The position numbers were made by a program, and so were the translations under genes. This document shows positions 5,478 through 6,082 of a DNA stretch of 6,082 nt, piece after piece; position 1 is the stretch's first letter; every line of letters begins with the position of its first letter. This DNA comes from Alistipes sp. GTDB taxonomy: Bacteria; Bacteroidota; Bacteroidia; Bacteroidales; Rikenellaceae. A model generated the notes under the pieces. It was not told the origin of the DNA. It saw nothing but the letters and a program-made list of their open reading frames with translations, and made no database searches. The stretch is from contig JAIDKM010000035.1 in the NCBI GenBank assembly GCA_029051915.1, positions 1 to 6,082 of the forward strand, written 5' to 3'.

Positions 5478-6082
5478 ATGAGCCTCGTAGCAATCGTAGG
5501 ACGCCCCAACGTGGGCAAGAGCACCCTTTTCAACCGGCTGGTAGGCCAGCGCAAAGCCATCGTGGACTCCACGGCCGGCACGACGCGCGACCGCCACTAC
5601 GGCAAAACCGACTGGAACGGCAAAGAATTCTCGGTCATCGATACGGGAGGCTACACGGTCAATTCGGAAGATATCTTCGAAGACGAGATCCGCCGTCAGG
5701 TGCTGCTGGCGATCGACGAAGCCGACGTGATCCTCTTTCTGGTGGAAGTAACGACGGGAATCACCGACCTCGACGCCCTGATGGCCGACCTGCTGCGCCG
5801 CAGCAGCAAGAAGACGATTCTGGTGTGCAACAAAGTCGACAACAACGACCAGATCTACTCGTCGCACGAATTCTATGCCCTCGGTCTGGGCGATCCCTAC
5901 TGCATCAGCTCGATGTCGGGAAGCGGCACGGGCGACCTGATGGATGCGATCCTCGAAGCCCTGCCGGCCGAAACGACGACCGAAGAGGACGACGACCTCC
6001 CGCGCATCACGATCGTCGGCCGGCCCAACGTAGGTAAGTCGTCGATGACCAACGCCCTTCTGGGCGAAGAACGCAACATCGT
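5478..6082 (+). CDS. der: Ribosome biogenesis GTPase Der (EngA), N-terminal part
   Basis: The reading frame from ATG 5478 runs 201 codons to the right edge; full-length Der is about 435-490 residues, so the second GTPase domain and the C-terminal KH-like domain are missing. The first G domain is complete: G1 GRPNVGKS at 8-15, the switch region with GTTRDR at 34-39, G3 DTGG at 55-58, G4 NKVD at 118-121, and G5 around SSMSGSG at 144-150. An acidic linker (EEDDD, 169-173) leads into the second domain, whose G1 motif GRPNVGKS repeats at 181-188. Two tandem G domains are diagnostic for Der, an essential cytoplasmic GTPase that binds the 50S subunit and helps its assembly. Glu90 in FLVEVTTG stands where many Der proteins have Asp; this looks like lineage variation. 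It has its own promoter and ribosome-binding site. Confidence 0.97.
   Translation, partial: MSLVAIVGRPNVGKSTLFNRLVGQRKAIVDSTAGTTRDRHYGKTDWNGKEFSVIDTGGYTVNSEDIFEDEIRRQVLLAIDEADVILFLVEVTTGITDLDALMADLLRRSSKKTILVCNKVDNNDQIYSSHEFYALGLGDPYCISSMSGSGTGDLMDAILEALPAETTTEEDDDLPRITIVGRPNVGKSSMTNALLGEERNI

Overview
The window looks like ordinary chromosome from a GC-rich member of the Bacteroidota, most likely close to Alistipes (Rikenellaceae). Three things point there. Exact copies of the Bacteroidota -7 promoter element TAnnTTTG lie upstream of the transcription units. There is a short outer-membrane beta-barrel protein of the PorT type. The PhoH, PepD and Der proteins have Bacteroidota-like sequences. 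The genus is inferred from GC content and protein style, not proven. Both edges cut through genes.

Left part (1-3008, minus strand): four genes read leftward and are packed like one operon. In transcription order they are an MFS transporter with a fucose/hexose (FHS/FucP-type) signature, a small secreted outer-membrane beta-barrel protein, the PhoH-family ATPase, and the N-terminal 86 codons of the PepD-type aminoacyl-histidine dipeptidase. The gaps are 20, 3 and 17 bases. A TACCTTTG element about 75 bases upstream of the MFS gene is the probable promoter.

Middle (3009-3260): a divergent intergenic region of about 250 bases with several inverted repeats. They are a near-palindrome at 3075-3091 that contains the MFS -7 box, a minus-strand terminator-like hairpin at 3168-3194, and a perfect 7-4-7 inverted repeat at 3241-3258 that covers the candidate -7 box of the antiporter gene. 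This is the least explained DNA in the window.

Right part (3261-6082, plus strand): a large CPA2-family cation:proton antiporter with a cytoplasmic tail resembling tandem universal-stress-protein domains, then a 105-base gap with its own TATCTTTG promoter, then the start of der (engA), the double-GTPase ribosome assembly factor, cut at the right edge at the start of its second G domain.

Functionally this is a mix of transport (sugar-type MFS, ion/proton antiport), envelope (barrel protein), RNA metabolism and ribosome assembly (PhoH, Der) and peptide catabolism (PepD). I see no mobile element, CRISPR array, RNA gene, defence module or biosynthetic cluster, and no clear evidence of an undescribed system. 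The best leads are the palindromic elements in the divergent regulatory region and the composite antiporter.
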